Part shown: positions 60,411-64,000 of the stretch, piece by piece
Numbering within the stretch: position 1 is the first letter of the stretch
Layout: the number at the start of each line of letters is the position of its first letter
DNA from: Sindora glabra
Lineage: Eukaryota > Streptophyta > Magnoliopsida > Fabales > Fabaceae
Assembly: GCA_020226215.1 (NCBI GenBank)
Contig: CM035232.1
Location: forward strand, 65,692,184 to 65,756,183
Direction: 5' to 3'
DNA length: 64,000 nucleotides
Position numbers and translations under genes: made by a program
The notes under the pieces: model-generated
Seen by the model: only the letters and a program-made list of their open reading frames with translations
Told to the model about the DNA's origin: nothing
Database searches by the model: none

Positions 60411-61517
60411 CATCATTATTAATTGACTCTTTAAGAATGTTATAATATATGATTAGTTTCTTAATGTTAATATAAGGTATTATACATTAAATGATGATTA
60501 ATAAGTATTATGAGGTCATGTAAGAAGGCATATTAATGTTATGGTATTTATATTTATATTATGAGATGATTTTATAATGATAAAGTAATTAAAATTTGAT
60601 CTTGCTATACCATCTAAAAGTGAAGTATGGATACTATACAGGCCATAAAAGCATGCTTGGTTGATAAATATAAATTGTTACATAAATATTGTAGGTATTA
60701 TACATGATAATGATTTCGGGACATGGAGCCCTATTAGTACCTTCCTTACACATGCTCACATTACATGAGAATTAAATTGCACATGAATTGGTATGTCAGT
60801 TAGGGCATTTGTCATTCTAACTAGATATAAATATGGATATGGTAATGTAATTGAAGAACTAGTCAAGGATTTGTTTATACTTGATGATTTATACTATGTA
60901 AGAGTAATGCTAATGTTGGGGGAGATGATATTATTATTATGGCTTATTATACTGGATCTATATGCCTATTTATGAGGGGGTAAGGTTGACCTTGAAGGAT
61001 AAGATTAAAGTTATGAGGGATAAGGCTAAACAAAGTCATAAGAAGATTTATCTGCTTTCTTTTTCATTAAATTTTATTGAATAACATTGAAATTTTATGA
61101 TTAAATAATGATATTTTGAATGTAATTGTATTGACTCATTAATAAAACCTTTATAGATAGAGGAATATAAAGAGTAAGTTATAACTTTGAATAGGTCTCA
61201 ATATACTACATGTTTTGTTCATCTTTAATAGACAAGTTAATCTCTTGGCATACTATTCTTTTCTTTTTAATGAAGTATAGAAGTGTATGTATTTTCTTTG
61301 GATAAGGGCTTAGTGGTTTTCTTAATTAGATTCAATTATAAGCTTTGTGTTATGGTATATGTATTTTAAATTATTCCCACTTCCTATTGTTTACTCATTG
61401 AATTTCATAAAAACTTTCTTTTACTTTTCATTTTATTTTTTTTCTTTTTTAAGGATTCTTCCCATTAGGTATTGAGTTACTATTGGATGGATTAGAAATC
61501 AATTTCTTCAAGAACTT
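60137..61517 (+). mobile_element. LTR-like sequence with palindromic repeats, truncated
   Basis: It starts within the Gypsy protease text with repeats of CATAGTTGACTATATAGTTG type (60137-60410). It runs through AT-rich sequence with ACATGGAGCCCTATTAGTACC (about 60721) and ends before TGGTATTAAAGTAAGC (61518-61533), which resembles a primer-binding site. I infer a plus-strand LTR fragment of a Gypsy chromovirus, but neither a clean left end nor a TSD was found. Confidence 0.35.
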
Positions 61518-61739
61518 TGGTATTAAAGTAAGCTTTAAAGATAATTGAAACAATCATGCATGATAATTTATTTATATCATAATGGATTTTTGAAATCTGC
61601 ATATTCTTTTCTATTGAAAAGCATGATTGCATGTGAAATATAGAATTAAGTGTATTTAAGAAAAGCTAGTAAGCTGTCATCCAAAGTGACTCTTTACACC
61701 AATCATTTTCCTTGAGATAAGTTATGACAAGTTTCCACT

Positions 61740-62113
61740 AACTTTTCTACCTAAAACCTAATTGGTGGGAATTCCTTTATAGAAAAAGTAATAGATTTGT
61801 TAAAATAATTCACACATGCATGATTCTTGGACAATTAATCCATTTCCAAAATTACATCATAGTCAGCCATATCTAATAGGACTTAATTAATAAGCATTAC
61901 ATTTTCATGAATATATATGAATATCATATGAGTGGTTATCAAGGATTTGTTAACTAGGGTTATTACAATCAAAGGTGTATTGATGCTTGTAAGGGTTTTA
62001 CTTAAAGAAGCAGTAAATTTCTTAGTGATGAAAGAGTAAGTAGCACTTAAGTTAAATAAAATTCTAATTGAAATGTTACTAATTTTTAGAATACTCGTTC
62101 CCACTACATACAA
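61740..62113 (-). pseudogene. Chromovirus protease, active site damaged
   Basis: VGTSILKISNISIRILFNLS, then ATYSFITKKF and, further on, DVILEMD followed by LSKNHACVNYFNKSITF. Relatives have LFDxGATHSFI and DVILGMDWL, so the catalytic Asp is now Asn and the Gly is Ser. Open from 62113 to 61883, then interrupted. Confidence 0.78.
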
Positions 62114-62649
62114 GGCTTAGGCCTTTTAGTTTGTCAGTGTATAAATCTTTGGTTAGCTCTTACTAGCCTTTTTTTCTTAGTTACTTGCATTAGTACTTCT
62201 TATAAGTGTTAGTTGGTTTCTTTTAGGATTTGCTAATGAAGTGGTTAGTATGTTCCATTATGAAACCATGCATTTAACACTTTGGCTAGTGAGGTTTTTA
62301 GGACATTCCCTAGTCTTATGCTCCTTATGAGCATATTAAGTATATTCCACCAAATTGATCACTTGGGCTATCATGACCAAAATAACATTGGAGGCATTAT
62401 GATGCCTTTATTCTCATATTGCTATAGAGCAAAAGATTATTCAATTGATAGCTTGAATAAATGTTCAATTAACTTCTTTAACTCTTTATATTTTTACTTG
62501 AGGAAGGTTCATTTCGTGTACTAAAATATGTTGTTGGCCCTAAAGAGGGGCTATTTCTTTTCTTACCAATAATCCTTTAAGAAGGCATTGCTCTAAAGGA
62601 TTGCATTTGGCTTAGCACTTTTGAGCAGTTCCTTTTCTTATTACTACCT

Positions 62650-63500
62650 ATGAATGCCTCACGCTTATATTTCTCCTTAGTTCTAAACTTGAGCCTTAGT
62701 GCTTGGTTAAATACTTGTTGGTAGGTGGTTATATCATCAAAGTGAATTTGCTCAAAGTAGAAATCTTTTAATCCCTACACAAATGAACCTCTCAATCTTA
62801 ACCTTTTCAATAAGGATCAAGTAGCTAACTTAGCTAGATAATCTCATAAATTGAGCATCATACTCAGTAACAAAAAAACTCTCTTGCTTTAGAGACTTAA
62901 ACTCTTAAATTTTGGTTTAACATATATTGAAGGTAAGAAATGGTTAATACAATTCTCTTAGAAAGTTACCTATGTTAAAGGCTTTGCATTAGGTTCTCTA
63001 CACTACTCATAAACTAGTAATGAATAACATAATCTAATTAATACCTTACCAATTCTATGAGAAAGGATTTAAGATTTTGTGGTATTCTTTTATACTACTC
63101 AATTTGATCTAGAAATTAGTAAGGATCCACTATTGATACTAGAATATGATTGAGGCTTTAACTTTAAGAACTTATGAACTATTTGAAATTTATTTTTAGC
63201 ACCCTTTTCAAGATAGGCACACTCATGTTCTCTCTCATAATATTGACCTTTATTATAATTGTCTTTCTTTCTACAACAGTTGCCTTAATCTTTTTATTGG
63301 TTTTACTCATAATTATGTTCAAGAGCTTTAACTACTTAGGTTACAACTTGTTGCATAAAATTTATGGCCTAAGGAGAGATATGTTGATCGTTTCCTCCTT
63401 CTTCATGATGACTACTTTGAGCTTGAGAACTTCTAGATGATTCCTTATCATAAGGTTTGTTAGCTCATTACTTTTCTTGTTCATTATTTCCCAAATTCAT
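62650..63500 (-). pseudogene. Chromovirus gag, degraded
   Basis: The minus strand reads FKSLKQESFFVTEYDAQFMR, then KVKIERFICVGIK near 62760-62900. These correspond to the Retrotrans_gag core (FxxLKQGxxSVAEYExxF and KVRRFVxGL in relatives). Stops break it. Confidence 0.65.
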
Positions 63501-63733
63501 AAAGTTTTCCTAACATTTAAACATTAATCAAAGTAATAGTAAACAATTTATCAAGAGCAAACTCCACCACTAATATTTTTAGCCATTATAAGGTCAATTA
63601 AAATGATATTAATGATATGTGCTCTTGGGTGCACATATATAATTGGTATAATTTTGATAACACTTATTTGGGTAACAAATAGGTACAATCTAGCTAACTT
63701 ATCTTAGGCTTTATCCTACTATAAAAACTTAAA

Positions 63734-63749
63734 CCATACTTTAATACCA
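63734..63749 (-). promoter_or_regulatory. Primer-binding site of the chromovirus
   Basis: The minus strand reads TGGTATTAAAGTATGG four bases after the LTR end. It is a mutated form of TGGTATCAGAGC, complementary to initiator methionine tRNA. It fixes the direction of the element and of the related solo LTRs at 2211 and 7178. Confidence 0.6.
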
Positions 63750-64000
63750 TCTTTGCCATGACCCAACCTTACTCATGACTAGCATAGTACTTCTTCTAAT
63801 TTTTACTAGCTTAATTTATTCACATCCTCTAATTATTTATGCAAGCTTAAAACTTGGAGAAAAATTAATAATAAAATAAATCTTAGTGGAAGGAAGGACA
63901 ATATTTATCAATTCAATTTTTTTATCAAAATAGAAGAAGTTAGTCATGCTTATGCTCTCTATTTGTCATGACTAACCTAGTTGTGATCGATGTGGATCCT

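Larger units (their letters stand above)
61560..64000 (-). mobile_element. 5' part of a chromovirus (Ty3/Gypsy), running off the right edge
   Basis: On the minus strand, right to left: LTR end GGTCATGGCA (63754-63763), primer-binding site TGGTATTAAAGTATGG (63734-63749), gag (about 62650-63500) and protease (61740-62113). The wording matches Tekay/Del-type chromoviruses. RT and later domains are absent; the text ends near 61560, close to the other primer-like site. The LTR continues past 64000. Confidence 0.72.

Noticed and set aside
60793..60975. 60-codon open frame
   Set aside because: AT-rich LTR-like sequence; no recognisable domain.
1..64000. tRNA, rRNA or organelle-derived sequence
   Set aside because: No cloverleaf boxes, rRNA stretches or plastid/mitochondrial gene text were recognised on reading; a dedicated scan was not possible.

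Overview
This is a stretch of nuclear genome from a flowering plant, most likely a eudicot. It is very AT-rich (poly-A/T, TA microsatellites) and is dominated by old, nested LTR retrotransposons of plant lineages. The only gene I can reconstruct without a break is DPH2, an intron-rich nuclear gene on the minus strand at about 33.4-39.6 kb. I joined its ten exons by GT/AG sites and reading phase into a continuous 493-495 residue protein. I cannot name the species.

Layout from left to right. At 0.1-2.1 kb there is a broken RPA70-like (replication protein A large subunit) gene on the minus strand. At 2.2-6.0 and 7.2-10.0 kb are two solo LTRs of Ty3/Gypsy type, each with a perfect 5-bp target-site duplication (TSD). 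At 12-13 kb is a terminal-inverted-repeat (TIR), hAT-like element. At 13.1-14.7 kb is a solo LTR with a perfect TSD and an internal 181-bp tandem duplication. At 15.9-27.4 kb is a complete but dead Tat-lineage Gypsy element on the minus strand; its left LTR is split by another solo LTR. At 28.0-30.3 kb is a further probable Gypsy LTR with palindromic micro-repeats. At 30.3-33.1 kb there is AT-rich DNA without genes. DPH2 follows, with a Mutator-like TIR element in its third intron. Just upstream of DPH2, at 40.4-41.7 kb, is a 12-unit tandem array whose units carry hairpins and alternate between long and short forms.

The right third is a nested stack. A plus-strand non-chromovirus Gypsy element has gag from 44.0 kb and protease at 60.0-60.1 kb. 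It was split by a small TIR element, by a solo LTR, and by an 11-kb SIRE/Maximus-type Copia element (48.7-59.8 kb). The Copia element itself received a second copy of the hAT-like element in its env-like region. The window ends with an LTR-like stretch carrying palindromic repeats and with the 5' half (LTR end, primer site, gag, protease) of a minus-strand chromovirus that continues past the right edge.

Apart from DPH2, every coding region seen carries stop codons, frameshifts or damaged active sites. Retroelement activity here looks old: several TSD pairs now differ only by transitions. No tRNA, rRNA, organellar insert or CRISPR array was recognised. All similarity calls come from reading the sequence and remembered family motifs, not from searches.
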